Source: an uncultured Clostridia bacterium (lineage in GTDB: Bacteria > Bacillota > Clostridia > Oscillospirales > Ruminococcaceae). Taken from it: DNA of 64,000 bases. The notes beneath the pieces are model-generated. The model did not search any database, had not been told where the DNA came from, and was given only the letters and a program-made list of their open reading frames with translations. The position numbers and the translations under genes are program-made. Below, one piece after another: positions 6,345-15,052 of the stretch (the stretch's first letter is position 1; the number at the start of each line of letters is the position of its first letter). The stretch lies in NCBI GenBank assembly GCA_947626165.1, contig CANQRG010000002.1, positions 62,001 to 126,000 on the forward strand. Reading direction: 5' to 3'.

Positions 6345-8423
6345 ATGCAAAAGCTGGTGCTGGAGCTGTCAGGGCTTGACTGTCCCAACTGTGCAGAGAA
6401 GATAAATAATAGAGTTTCAAGGCTTGCTGAGGTAAGCGAGTCTAATCTGGATTTTATTAATAAAAAGCTTACTGTATCAACTGAGAGCAGTTCTATTATA
6501 GAAGAAGTTAAGAAAATAGTGAGCGAGATTGAGCCTAATGTAGAGGTTAAACCGTTTGAAAGAAAAAGCGGAGTGCAGTTACATAAGAGCAGAACCAGAG
6601 AGATTTTAGAGATTGTAATTTCTCTTGTGTTTTTTGTGCTTTCGTTTATATTTGACGGCGGTGTGTTAAATATAATTTTTTCGCTCCTTGCGTTTTTTGT
6701 ATCGGGATATGGAGTTATAATATCCGCCGTAAGAAATCTTATAAAGGGCGAGGCGTTTGATGAAACACTGCTTATGACGATAGCGTCTGTCGGGGCGCTC
6801 TGTATCGGAGATGTTAAAGAGGGTGCGGCGGTAATGATATTCTTCCGTGTGGGAGAACTCTTTCAAGATATTGCGGTCGAGCGTTCGAGAAAGTCGATAA
6901 CAAGTCTGCTGACTCTCAAGAGCGACACTGTAAATGTAAGGGTTGGCAGTGAGATCAAAGAGATTGAAACTGATAAGGTTCAGGTTGGCGACATAATGGT
7001 CGTAAGAGTAGGTGAGAGAGTGCCAATAGACGGCATTTTAGTCAGCGGAAGCGCTTCTTTTGACGCATCTGCATTAACGGGAGAGGCTGTTCCTGTTGTG
7101 GCATATGAAGGTTCAGAGATTTTAAGCGGAAGCGTGAATTTGACTTCGGTTGTTGAGATAAAAGCAACAAAGAAATACAGTGATTCTACTATAGCAAAGA
7201 TTTTAGAGATGGTTGAAAACGCTTCAGAGAAAAAGGCAAAAGCCGAGAAATTTATCACAAAATTTGCGAGAGTATATACTCCGCTTGTGGTTGCAGCTGC
7301 TGTATTGCTTGTATTAATACCATCAATAGTGACAGGCTTTTCACAGTTCAGCGAATGGCTTTACAGAGGTCTGCTGTTCTTGGTAATATCCTGTCCCTGT
7401 GCGCTGGTTATATCTGTACCGCTTAGCTTTTTTGCAGGAATAGGGTGCGCCTCAAGAAAGGGAATACTTATTAAAGGAGCTAAGGATATTGAGAATTTAA
7501 GCAATTTGAAGTCAGTAGCATTTGACAAAACAGGAACGCTTACAGAGGGAAAATTTAAAGTAACTGATATTATTCCTAGCGGTGATTTAGACAAGGATTA
7601 TTTATTAAAAATTTGTGCATATGCTGAATCTATGTCTACGCACCCTATAGCGCAGTCAATAGTTGAGAGATATGGAGAAACTATTGATAATAGTGTTTTG
7701 TCAGACGCGTCTGAAATCGCAGGAGGCGGTGTTAAAGCAAAAATCAATGGTCACGAGGTTTTATGCGGAACGAGAAAACTATTAGAACAAAACTCGATAA
7801 AGGCTGAGTTAAAATATTATGACAGCACATGTGTATATGTCGCTTTAGACGGTCGTTATTCGGGTGCAATTTTATTAGGAGATTCTATAAAGAGCGGTTC
7901 TAGTTCAGCTGTTGAAACGCTTAGATCAAAGGGGATCTCAACAACACTTTTAACAGGTGACAAAGAGAATACAGCGATAAAAACAGCTAACGAACTGGGG
8001 ATTGACAATGTATACAGCGAGCTTTTGCCTGCTGATAAGGTTATAAAGGTCGAGGAGCTTATAAGCGATAAAGAAAAAGGCTGCGTAGGCTTTGTAGGTG
8101 ATGGAATTAATGACGCACCTGTAATAGCAAGAGCAGACGTAGGGTTTGCTATGGGAGGATTAGGCTCAGACATTGCTATAGAAGCAGCAGATGTAGTTTT
8201 GATGAACGATGACCCAACTAACATTCCGACTGCTGTATCAATTTCAAAAAAGACTATGAGAATCGTTAAGGAAAACATAGCTTTTGCAATAGGCATTAAG
8301 CTATTGGTAATGCTCTTTGGGGCAATAGGTATAGCAGGTATGTGGGTAGCAGTTTTTGCTGATGTTGGCGTATCGGTTATTGCTATTTTAAATTCATTGA
8401 GAGCGATGCTTATAAAAAGGTAA
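6345..8423 (+). CDS. cadA: P1B-type heavy-metal efflux ATPase (Cd/Zn/Pb class)
   Basis: 692 residues. An N-terminal HMA domain has the metal pair C13-x-x-C16 (GLDCPNCAEK). Eight predicted membrane helices include the transport motif C350-P-C352. The phosphorylation loop D394-KTGTLTEG, an HP motif (STHPIAQS) and GDGINDAPVIARADVG of the hinge domain are all present. CPC with one CxxC HMA domain is typical of Zn2+/Cd2+/Pb2+ exporters (ZntA/CadA) rather than copper pumps. It pumps toxic divalent ions out of the cytoplasm at the expense of ATP. It is co-transcribed with and controlled by the preceding CadC-like repressor. Confidence 0.93.
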   Translation: MQKLVLELSGLDCPNCAEKINNRVSRLAEVSESNLDFINKKLTVSTESSSIIEEVKKIVSEIEPNVEVKPFERKSGVQLHKSRTREILEIVISLVFFVLSFIFDGGVLNIIFSLLAFFVSGYGVIISAVRNLIKGEAFDETLLMTIASVGALCIGDVKEGAAVMIFFRVGELFQDIAVERSRKSITSLLTLKSDTVNVRVGSEIKEIETDKVQVGDIMVVRVGERVPIDGILVSGSASFDASALTGEAVPVVAYEGSEILSGSVNLTSVVEIKATKKYSDSTIAKILEMVENASEKKAKAEKFITKFARVYTPLVVAAAVLLVLIPSIVTGFSQFSEWLYRGLLFLVISCPCALVISVPLSFFAGIGCASRKGILIKGAKDIENLSNLKSVAFDKTGTLTEGKFKVTDIIPSGDLDKDYLLKICAYAESMSTHPIAQSIVERYGETIDNSVLSDASEIAGGGVKAKINGHEVLCGTRKLLEQNSIKAELKYYDSTCVYVALDGRYSGAILLGDSIKSGSSSAVETLRSKGISTTLLTGDKENTAIKTANELGIDNVYSELLPADKVIKVEELISDKEKGCVGFVGDGINDAPVIARADVGFAMGGLGSDIAIEAADVVLMNDDPTNIPTAVSISKKTMRIVKENIAFAIGIKLLVMLFGAIGIAGMWVAVFADVGVSVIAILNSLRAMLIKR

Positions 8424-8476
8424 AGTGAAATTAGTTTTAATCTGCAAAATCTTTAAAAATTAAATCAGAAAAACTA

Positions 8477-8505
8477 TTGACAAAGAAAATTTGCTGTGAT
8501 AAAAT
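8477..8505 (+). promoter_or_regulatory. Sigma-A promoter of tRNA-Leu
   Basis: TTGACA (8477-8482), 17-base spacer, TAAAAT (8500-8505), 32 bases upstream of the mature tRNA 5' end. Confidence 0.8.
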
Positions 8506-8537
8506 ATTTAAGTCGTTTGAAAAAACGGCTTAAATAT

Positions 8538-8622
8538 GCGGATGTGGCGGAATTGGCAGACGCGCTAGACTTAGGATCTAGTGGGGTAACCCGTGAGTGT
8601 TCAAGTCACTTCATCCGCACCA
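8538..8622 (+). tRNA. tRNA-Leu(UAG)
   Basis: Acceptor GCGGATG/CATCCGC, anticodon stem CTAGA/TCTAG around loop CTTAGGA (anticodon UAG), a long variable arm (class II), T-loop TTCAAGT, discriminator A and an encoded CCA. Length is 85 nt. It marks the left border of the repeat-punctuated accessory region. Confidence 0.95.
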
Positions 8623-8711
8623 CCGGCGAGCCGCCGGAGCTTGTTCGCGTTTCACATTTTGTGGAACGTGAATTTTTTATATCTCGCGTTTTATATAGCG
8701 ATAAAATTAAC

Positions 8712-8900
8712 AGTTATAAAGATTTTTAGCGAGAAAGCCCCGATTTTTCGGGGCTTTCTTGCATATTTGAATAAAATTTCAAAAGGTAGTTTCATCGATC
8801 GTTTTGGGGAAATTTACGGAACTGTAAGGACTCGAACTATCACCAACCAAATATTAAAAAAATCAGGCACATAGAAATAAAAATCTATGTGTCTTTTTTT
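8712..8900 (+). repeat. Double-terminator repeat, copy A
   Basis: It has two hairpins. The first (8732-8759) pairs AGAAAGCCCCGA with TCGGGGCTTTCT. The second (8868-8891) pairs CACATAGA with TCTATGTG, followed by a T run. Between them lies the conserved stretch GGAACTGTAAGGACTCGAAC followed by TATCACCAACC. The same arrangement recurs at 12827-13018 (B) and 21421-21620 (C), and its end at 27640-27705 (D). Copy A directly follows tRNA-Leu. Both hairpins could end transcription. Confidence 0.85.
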
Positions 8901-8910
8901 TATACATAAA

Positions 8911-8948
8911 GCCAATCGTTTTGAAAATAAGCGGTTGGCTTTTTTTAT
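8911..8948 (+). terminator. Hairpin terminator after repeat A
   Basis: GCCAATCG pairs with CGGTTGGC (one G-T pair) and is followed by TTTTTTT. Confidence 0.7.
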
Positions 8949-8992
8949 TTAACATACATTTATAAAATCAAAAAATGAAAGGATGATAAGCA

Positions 8993-9631
8993 ATGATTAA
9001 AGTAAAAGTTAAGTATGTAAACAACAACACAGAAATTGAATTTCCCATTGATGAAAGTAATTTGCTTTCACAGCTTCAAACACTATTTAAGGATGAAAAT
9101 GACAAACAATTTTCAAAAAGTACGAAATTCTTAATAGATGAAGTTATTGAACCAAGAGGTTTGTCTGTAATAAAAAATAGTGTTGTCAATTTAGATGAGC
9201 TTAATTATCTAGCGAAAAGAATGGATAGCTTTGTGGAATTCTATATCATCACATGGCAGATATGCATATTCCGTTTTTTCTTTAAACTTGATACCAACGA
9301 TTGCAACGCAGTCTTTATATACATACAAAGGGAAGACTTGTCCGTCATATACATCTTCAAGTGGAACATCTATATTTTCAAACAATAACCCATATTCGGT
9401 TATTCCTGTTCCTGAATTAATTAATTCTCTGCCAACTGAAGCAAAATCAGTTTTTTCCATTTCTTCTTCGCTCATACCTCCGAGCTTGTTCATTAAATGA
9501 ATTTTACCGATATTCTCCTTACTGCTGAAGTCTTGAATCAATGTATAGTGCTGTAGATTAAAAGTTAGGTTAATTAAATCCTTCATTTTATTCATTCCAA
9601 AATAATTTGCTGTCGCATAAAATTGTTTAAA
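8993..9631 (+). pseudogene. ArdA-like antirestriction gene split by an internal inversion
   Basis: The plus-strand half (from ATG 8993, GAAAGG upstream) reads MIKVKVKYVNNNTEIEFPID ... LDELNYLAKRMDSF, to about 9235. The second half lies on the minus strand from about 9631 to 9209: KQFYATANYFG, then KMKDLINLTFNLQHYTLIQD, then the C-terminal AYLPCDDIEFHKAI. Joined head to tail they make a full antirestriction (ArdA-like) protein of gut Firmicutes mobile elements, where LAKRMDSF is followed by QFYA...KDLINLTFNL. So the 3' half, about 400 bases, has flipped in place. ArdA proteins mimic DNA and inhibit type I restriction enzymes; this copy cannot make the whole protein. Confidence 0.75.
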
Positions 9632-9642
9632 CTAAAGGCTAG

Positions 9643-12036
9643 GAGCATAAATGGAACGGTTCTAAGTACACAGTTACCATGACAGACAGTAATAAGGTGC
9701 TGTCAGACTACAGCTTCAGCGGAAACGGTCTTAAGTTTTCAAAGGACGGCAATAAGCTGACGATTACAGCAGATGAAGCTCCAAGCGGTACTGTAAAGGT
9801 TACAGCAGATAAAAAAGAGTCAAAGCGTAAGTCGATTATCACATGGACCGATGAAATATACGATCCTGATTCTGAGGATATTCAGGATGTTGTTACCTAT
9901 GGCGAAAGCGTGAACGATCCTGTTAAGGCGTTTTTGAATGTAAAGGTAAGCTACGGCTCTATAAAAATTCAGAAGTCATCTGAGGACAGCAAGGTTTCAG
10001 GAATCTCCTTTACCATTTCGGGAAACGGAGTAAACAAGACGGTGCAGACAAACAGCAGCGGTGTTGTTCAGGTAGACAATCTTCCTCCCGGAACATATAC
10101 AATTACAGAGCAATTGTATGATAAATATGTGCCGCAGGAAGCTCATAAGGTTACCGTTGTTGGCGGTCAGGTGTCAACAGTATCGTTTAATAATAAGCTG
10201 AAGCGAGGAAAGCTGACTGTAACTAAAAATTCAGAGGACGGTCTTAATCAAGGGGTTAAATTTCATTTGTACGGTACATCTTTATCAGGAATAAAGGTAG
10301 ATGAGTATGCAGTTACAAATGCAAACGGAATAGCAACTTTTAATGATATTCTGATAGGCACAGGCTTTACCCTTGAAGAAGTTGATACAGCAATACGCTA
10401 TGTTATTCCAAAAAGCCAGACATCAGCCGTTGAGTGGAATAAGGTAACGAATAAGACAGTTGCAAATATTCTGAAAAAATTCTGTGTTACAGTAACTAAA
10501 TCAGATATAGAAACAAAATCCCCTCAGGGTGACGCATCTCTAGCAGGGGCAAAGTACGGAATATATAAAGGGGATAAGCTGATAGACACCTATACCACAG
10601 ACGCAAATGGTCAGTTCACAACAAAGTATTATGTTTGCGGTGATGACTGGTCAATCAAAGAAATCTCACCAAGTGAGGGATATCTGCTTGACGAAAAGTC
10701 TTACCATGTAGGTGCAGAGGCAAAGCTGTATACAGTTGAGTATAACAAGACGAAAAATGATGTAACTGAGCAGGTCATTAAGGGCAATATTTCAATTATC
10801 AAGCATACGGATGACGGCAAAACTCAGATAGAAACACCTGAAAAAGGTGCAGAGTTTAAAGTGTATTTGAAATCCTCAGGAAGTTATGAGAAAGCAAAGG
10901 ACACAGAAAAAGATCATCTCATTTGCGATGAAAACGGCTATGCTCAGACAAAAGATATGCCATACGGCATATATACTGTTCATCAGGTAAGCGGATGGGA
11001 AGGCAGAGAGAAAATAAAGGATTTTGATGTATATATAGCAAAAGACGGTCAGACCTACAGATACCTCATAAATAACGCTAACTTTGAATCGTATATAAAG
11101 ATAGTAAAGACAGACTCTGAAACAGGAAAAACTATTCCGTATGCAGGGGCAGGCTTTCAACTGTATCGTCCTGACGGAAGTCTTATCACTCAGACCTTCA
11201 CATATCCAACGCCTACAACTATAGATACCTTCTATACAAACAGCGAGGGTTATCTTGTAACTCCTGAAAAGCTGGAATACGGCAGCGGATATTATCTTAT
11301 CGAGGTTCAGGCTCCTTACGGATATGTGTTAAACAGCGATCCTGTGTATTTTGATGTAACTGAAGAAAACTCGCATGATGAAAACGGCTTGACTATTGTA
11401 GTTGCAAAAAAGCCTAATAAGCCTCAAAAGGGAGTAATCAAAATATCAAAGGACGGAGAAGTATTTTCATCAGTTACTGAAACAGACGGTATATATCAGC
11501 CTGTATATGAAATCAAAGGCTTAGAGGGTGCAGTATATGAAATAACTGCCGCTGAAGATATTGTAACTCTTGACGGAACGGTTCGTGCTAAAAAAGGCGA
11601 TGTCGTTGATACCGTTACTACAGACAAAGATGGTAAGACAGTCAGCAAAGAACTTTATCTCGGAAAATATGAGGTAAAGGAAATTACGGCTCCTTATGGT
11701 ATGGTATTAAATGATAAAACAAATAAGGTAGAGCTCACCTATGCAGGGCAGGAGGTTGAGATAACAGAAACAGAAACAAGCTTCTACAATGAAAGACAGC
11801 GTGTTCAAATTGATCTGAACAAGGTTATGGAACAGGACGAAAAGTTCAATATAGGCAAGAACGGAGAGATAACAGCAGTATCATTCGGCATTTACGCAAG
11901 CGAGGATATAACTGCCTCAGACGGAACTGTTATTCCAAAGGACGGTTTGATAGAAATAGTATCCTGCAATAAAGACGGTCAGGCAGCATTTGCTCAGATT
12001 ACTGTGGTATACTGTGTTCTGAAAAAACATAAGTAA
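9643..12036 (+). pseudogene. CnaB/SpaA-repeat surface protein lacking both ends
   Basis: About 797 codons are open from 9643 (no start signal; the frame simply begins after a stop at the rearrangement junction) to 12036. It contains tandem CnaB (SpaA/prealbumin-like) domains, recognisable by GSIKIQKSSEDSKVSGISF, LPPGTYTITEQ, YGIYTVHQV and YLGKYEVKEITAPYG, about seven units. Such domains form Lys-Asn isopeptide bonds in Gram-positive adhesins and pilins. The signal peptide, N-terminal head, LPxTG motif and C-terminal membrane helix are all missing, and the last residues (VVYCVLKKHK) look out of frame. Large proteins of this type are common in Firmicutes conjugative elements, in line with the ArdA and PrgI fragments beside it. 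Confidence 0.7.
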
Positions 12037-12054
12037 TTAAGGAAGTCAGAATTG

Positions 12055-12411
12055 ATGACAGATAAGGTTTATAGCATTTCAGAAATCAGAGAAATAGTTG
12101 CACCTATAGCTCAAAAGTACGGTGTAGAAAGAGTTTATCTGTTCGGCTCTTATGCCAAAGGTACAGCAAATCCCAATAGTGATGTTGACTTGAGAATCGA
12201 AAGGGGTTCACTTAGAGGTCTATTCGCTCTAAGCGGACTCAGGATCGACCTAGTAGAAGGTTTAAACAAAGAAGTGGATTTACTGACAACGGGAAGCCTT
12301 GATAAAGAGTTTTTAAACAGAATTAAAAATGATGAGGTTTTAATATATGACATACAGCTATTTCAAGAATCGGATGTCAATATGAATTCAAATCATGGTA
12401 TGACACTTTAA
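12055..12411 (+). CDS. MNT-type minimal nucleotidyltransferase (orphan antitoxin-like)
   Basis: 118 residues from ATG 12055 (AAGGAAG 10 bases upstream). YLFGSYAKGTANPNSDVDLR contains the GS...DxD nucleotidyltransferase motif, and IDLVEGLNKEVDLLT the third acidic strand. MNT proteins usually pair with a HEPN toxin, which they neutralise by adding AMP; no HEPN gene is present here. The C-terminal tail (FQESDVNMNSNHGMTL) looks unrelated to the fold and may derive from a junction. The gene sits among conjugative-element fragments, so it is probably the survivor of a broken toxin-antitoxin pair. Catalytic residues appear intact. Confidence 0.75.
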   Translation: MTDKVYSISEIREIVAPIAQKYGVERVYLFGSYAKGTANPNSDVDLRIERGSLRGLFALSGLRIDLVEGLNKEVDLLTTGSLDKEFLNRIKNDEVLIYDIQLFQESDVNMNSNHGMTL

Positions 12412-12429
12412 AAAACAGAATAAATATAC

Positions 12430-12461
12430 AAAAGGACTTACAAAACTGCAAGTCCTTTTTG
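12430..12461 (+). terminator. Terminator after the MNT gene
   Basis: AAAAGGACTT pairs with AAGTCCTTTT across a 10-base loop, with a T-rich end. Confidence 0.75.
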
Positions 12462-12466
12462 TATAT

Positions 12467-12700
12467 ATGAAGGGGGAATTATATGACAACTATCTATATC
12501 CGCAGAATCTTAAAGCTACAGCAAATTTATGGCTGTGGGGGTTAAAGGATTTTGCGATTTTATGTATTGCCGCACTTTTATCATTACTGATATTAGTGCA
12601 GATTAGATTTTTTATCCCGGCGGTTGTAACTCTGTGTTACGGATTTTTGACGATACGTCTGGACGGCTACGCCGGGGATATTTATTATATCTCGCGTTAG
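12467..12700 (+). pseudogene. Truncated PrgI-like conjugal transfer membrane protein
   Basis: 77 codons starting MKGELYDNYLYPQNLKATAN. LWLWGLKDFAILCIAALL and the following hydrophobic segment are the paired membrane helices of the small PrgI-like protein that precedes the VirB4-type ATPase in Firmicutes conjugative elements. The homology ends after YGFLTIRLD; the family normally continues for about 40 more residues. The final GYAGDIYYISR is encoded by sequence belonging to repeat B (ATATCTCGCGTT also occurs beside copy A). No transfer genes follow, so the conjugation module has been deleted. Confidence 0.7.
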
Positions 12701-12729
12701 TGGTATATCTTTTTTGCTAAGTATTTCCA

Positions 12730-12745
12730 GCAACGGTGACGTTGC
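12730..12745. repeat. Short palindromic repeat GCAACG-CGTTGC, copy 1
   Basis: GCAACGGTGACGTTGC followed by ATCCAGT. The same hairpin lies at 40970-40984 and 61096-61111. Here it follows the truncated PrgI gene and interrupts the left part of repeat B. Confidence 0.65.
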
Positions 12746-12826
12746 ATCCAGTTCACGCATTCGTAAGTGCGTGGATTTTTGCTTTATATCTTGCGTTAGT
12801 AGTTGAACTTTTTTGTTAGCCCATTT

Positions 12827-13018
12827 AAGTTAGTAAAAAAGATTTTTAGCGAGAAAGCCCCGAAAAATCGGGGCTTTCTTGCGTTAAAAAATCTATGAAA
12901 ATGAATAGTTTTTTATAGATGCATTTTGCCAAATTTACTGAACTGTAAGGACTCGAACTATCTCCAACCAAATATTTGAAAAAATCAGGCACATAGAAAA
13001 AATCTATGTGTATTTTTG
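12827..13018 (+). repeat. Double-terminator repeat, copy B
   Basis: Begins AAGTTAGTAAAAAAGATTTT like copy C. First hairpin 12852-12879 (GAAAGCCCCGA/TCGGGGCTTTC), conserved GAACTGTAAGGACTCGAAC, second hairpin CACATAGA/TCTATGTG at about 12991-13012. It separates the conjugative-element scraps from the LysR/redox block. Confidence 0.85.
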
Positions 13019-13082
13019 CATTGTTGGGTGATTTTTGCTAAGTGTACTAAAAAAGTATATACGCATATTTTTATTATTCCGC

Positions 13083-13111
13083 TTGATTTAATATGTTAAA
13101 ATAAGTATAAT
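13083..13111 (+). promoter_or_regulatory. Probable promoter of the LysR gene
   Basis: TTGATT (13083-13088), 17 bases, TATAAT (13106-13111), 49 bases before the start codon. Confidence 0.6.
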
Positions 13112-13160
13112 TAAAAATGGTATAGAAACAATCTTATTGGAAATGAGATGACATTATAGC

Positions 13161-14063
13161 ATGAATAATATTCATCTTGAAACATTTATACGCATTGTAG
13201 AGGCGGGAAGCTTTAATAAAGCAGCAGAGGAGCTGTATATTACCTCAACTGCTGTTATAAAGCAAATTAATCTTCTGGAAAATGACGTAGGTGTGCAGCT
13301 CTTTGAACGGACACATCGGGGACTTAAATTAACAAAAGCAGGGGAGTCACTCTATAAAGATGCGAAATATATCATTACATACTGTAATGAAGCTGTGCGT
13401 CGTGCAAGAAGTGCTATGATGGAGAAAAATTCAGTTATTCGCATTGGTACGTCTCCTATTACTCCTGCTCAGATATTGACTGATTTGTGGCCAAAAATTC
13501 ACGAGCATTGTTCAGATATCAGTTTTCAGCTTGTTCCTTTTGAAAACACTCCGGAAAACGCAAAAGAAATACTCAAAAATCTTGGTCGGAATATTGACGT
13601 CGTTACAGGCATTTTCGATGATACTATGCTTGAAGTAAGACAATGTGCAGGTCTTGAGATCACAAGAGAACCGCTGTGCTGTGCAGTATCAATATACCAC
13701 CCGTTGGCTGGTAAAGATAAGCTGACTGTGCAAGATTTATACGGTGAGAATTTATTGCTGATGCATCGTGGATGGAGTTATTATGTAGACAAGCTTAGAG
13801 ATGAATTGACTGAAAATCATCGAGAGATAAATATTGTTGATTTTGATTTTTACGATATTAGTATTTTCAATCGCTGTGAACAGGAAAAAGACGTTTTGTT
13901 AGTTATAAAAAGTTGGGATTGCGTGCATCCGATGATGAAAGTTATACCTGTTGAGTGGGAGCATAACATACCGTTTGGTGTGCTGTATTCAAAAACGCCT
14001 TCGCCGACAGTAGAGCGATTTCTTATGGCAGTAAAAACTGTAATTGAACAGAAGCAGTTATAA
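13161..14063 (+). CDS. LysR-family transcriptional regulator
   Basis: 300 residues. An N-terminal winged helix (residues 2-60: LETFIRIVEAGSFNKAAEEL ... LFERTHRGLKLTKAGE) is followed by a coiled linker and a periplasmic-binding-protein-like effector domain starting near IRIGTSPITPAQ. It lies upstream of and in the same direction as an aldo-keto reductase, flavodoxins and an alcohol dehydrogenase, which it may control. LysR proteins typically activate neighbouring genes when a small effector binds; the effector is unknown. The ribosome site is weak. A strong hairpin separates it from the next gene. Confidence 0.9.
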   Translation: MNNIHLETFIRIVEAGSFNKAAEELYITSTAVIKQINLLENDVGVQLFERTHRGLKLTKAGESLYKDAKYIITYCNEAVRRARSAMMEKNSVIRIGTSPITPAQILTDLWPKIHEHCSDISFQLVPFENTPENAKEILKNLGRNIDVVTGIFDDTMLEVRQCAGLEITREPLCCAVSIYHPLAGKDKLTVQDLYGENLLLMHRGWSYYVDKLRDELTENHREINIVDFDFYDISIFNRCEQEKDVLLVIKSWDCVHPMMKVIPVEWEHNIPFGVLYSKTPSPTVERFLMAVKTVIEQKQL

Positions 14064-14082
14064 CCTATGGTTTAAACTGATG

Positions 14083-14118
14083 AACTAATAGAGACTTCTT
14101 ATGAAGTCTCTATTAGTT
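14083..14118 (+). terminator. Long hairpin between the LysR gene and the AKR gene
   Basis: AACTAATAGAGACTTC pairs perfectly over 16 bp with GAAGTCTCTATTAGTT, loop TTAT. No long T run follows. The left arm and flanks (AACTGATGAACTAATAGAG) recur at 17553-17588, so it is also a repeat. Confidence 0.65.
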
Positions 14119-14175
14119 TATAATATAAAGTATAAACAAAATATATTAAATTTAAAACTTAGGAGGAAAATTAAA

Positions 14176-15027
14176 ATGGAGTATACTTTATTAAACAATG
14201 GTGTTAAAATGCCGATGGAGGGTTTCGGAGTTTTTCAGGTGCCTGATCCAAAGCAGTGTGAGCAGGCAGTTTTGGACGCTTTGTCTGTGGGATATCGTCT
14301 TATTGATACTGCCGCTGCATATATGAATGAAGAAGCTGTGGGTTCGACTATTAAAAAGAGTGGCGTTCTGCGTGAAGATCTGTTTATTACGACAAAGCTA
14401 TGGGTTCAGGATACAAGTTATGACGGAGCGAAAAAAGCCTTTGAGGCTTCACTTAGTAAGCTGGGCCTTGAATACTTAGACCTTTATTTGATTCATCAGC
14501 CTATGGGCGACTATATTGGCGCATACCGTGCTATGGAGGAGCTTTATAAGGAAGGACGTATTCGTGCTATCGGTGTATGTAACTGTTATCCACATGTACT
14601 TGCAGATATTTGTGAGACGGTCGAGGTCACACCTGCGGTAAATCAGGTGGAACTACATCCATTTTTTCAACAGGCAGACGCACTGGCTTTTATGAAGGAA
14701 TACGAGGTACAGCCTGAGGCGTGGGGACCTTTTGCTGAGGGAAAGCATGGTATTTTTACAAATCCTATACTTACTCAAATTGGTGAGAAATACTCAAAAA
14801 GTGCCGCACAGGTAGTTTTACGTTGGAATGTGCAGCGTGGCGTAGTAGTTATTCCGAAATCTGTTCACAGAAGCCGTATGGAGCAGAATTTTGATATATG
14901 GGATTTTAAGCTGACTGATGAGGAGATGAAGTCAATTTCTTCGCTTGATCTCGGTCACAGCGAAATTGTCAACCACTATGATCCTGCCTTTGTAAAAATG
15001 CTTCATAATATGAAGATTCATGAATAA
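14176..15027 (+). CDS. Aldo/keto reductase, diketogluconate-reductase-like
   Basis: 283 residues from ATG 14176, which follows AGGAGG by 9 bases; the upstream frame to 14101 has no ribosome site. The fold is an NADPH-binding TIM barrel. Catalytic D (RLIDTAAAYMNEEAVG), Y (AAYMNE), K (TTKLWVQD) and H (DLYLIHQPMG) are all visible, as is the cofactor segment VVIPKSVHRSRM. It reduces aldehydes or ketones; family members include 2,5-diketo-D-gluconate reductases, but the substrate cannot be read from sequence. It heads a run with two flavodoxins and an iron-type alcohol dehydrogenase. The next gene's ribosome site lies 13 bases after its stop. Confidence 0.9.
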   Translation: MEYTLLNNGVKMPMEGFGVFQVPDPKQCEQAVLDALSVGYRLIDTAAAYMNEEAVGSTIKKSGVLREDLFITTKLWVQDTSYDGAKKAFEASLSKLGLEYLDLYLIHQPMGDYIGAYRAMEELYKEGRIRAIGVCNCYPHVLADICETVEVTPAVNQVELHPFFQQADALAFMKEYEVQPEAWGPFAEGKHGIFTNPILTQIGEKYSKSAAQVVLRWNVQRGVVVIPKSVHRSRMEQNFDIWDFKLTDEEMKSISSLDLGHSEIVNHYDPAFVKMLHNMKIHE

Positions 15028-15052
15028 TACAATATTCAAGGAGGAATTTATT

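Noticed and set aside
8815-8850. tRNA gene inside repeats A-C
   Set aside because: Only a TTCGAGTC loop-like stretch on the minus strand; no T-stem, acceptor or anticodon arm can be drawn.
8496-8874. Two overlapping plus-strand frames through tRNA-Leu and repeat A
   Set aside because: They run across a tRNA gene and two terminator hairpins and have no protein-like composition.
12036-12060. Frameshift restoring a C-terminal LPxTG anchor to the CnaB protein
   Set aside because: I tested the other two frames after VVYCVLKKHK and found neither a further CnaB strand nor an LPxTG motif; the 3' end seems absent rather than shifted.
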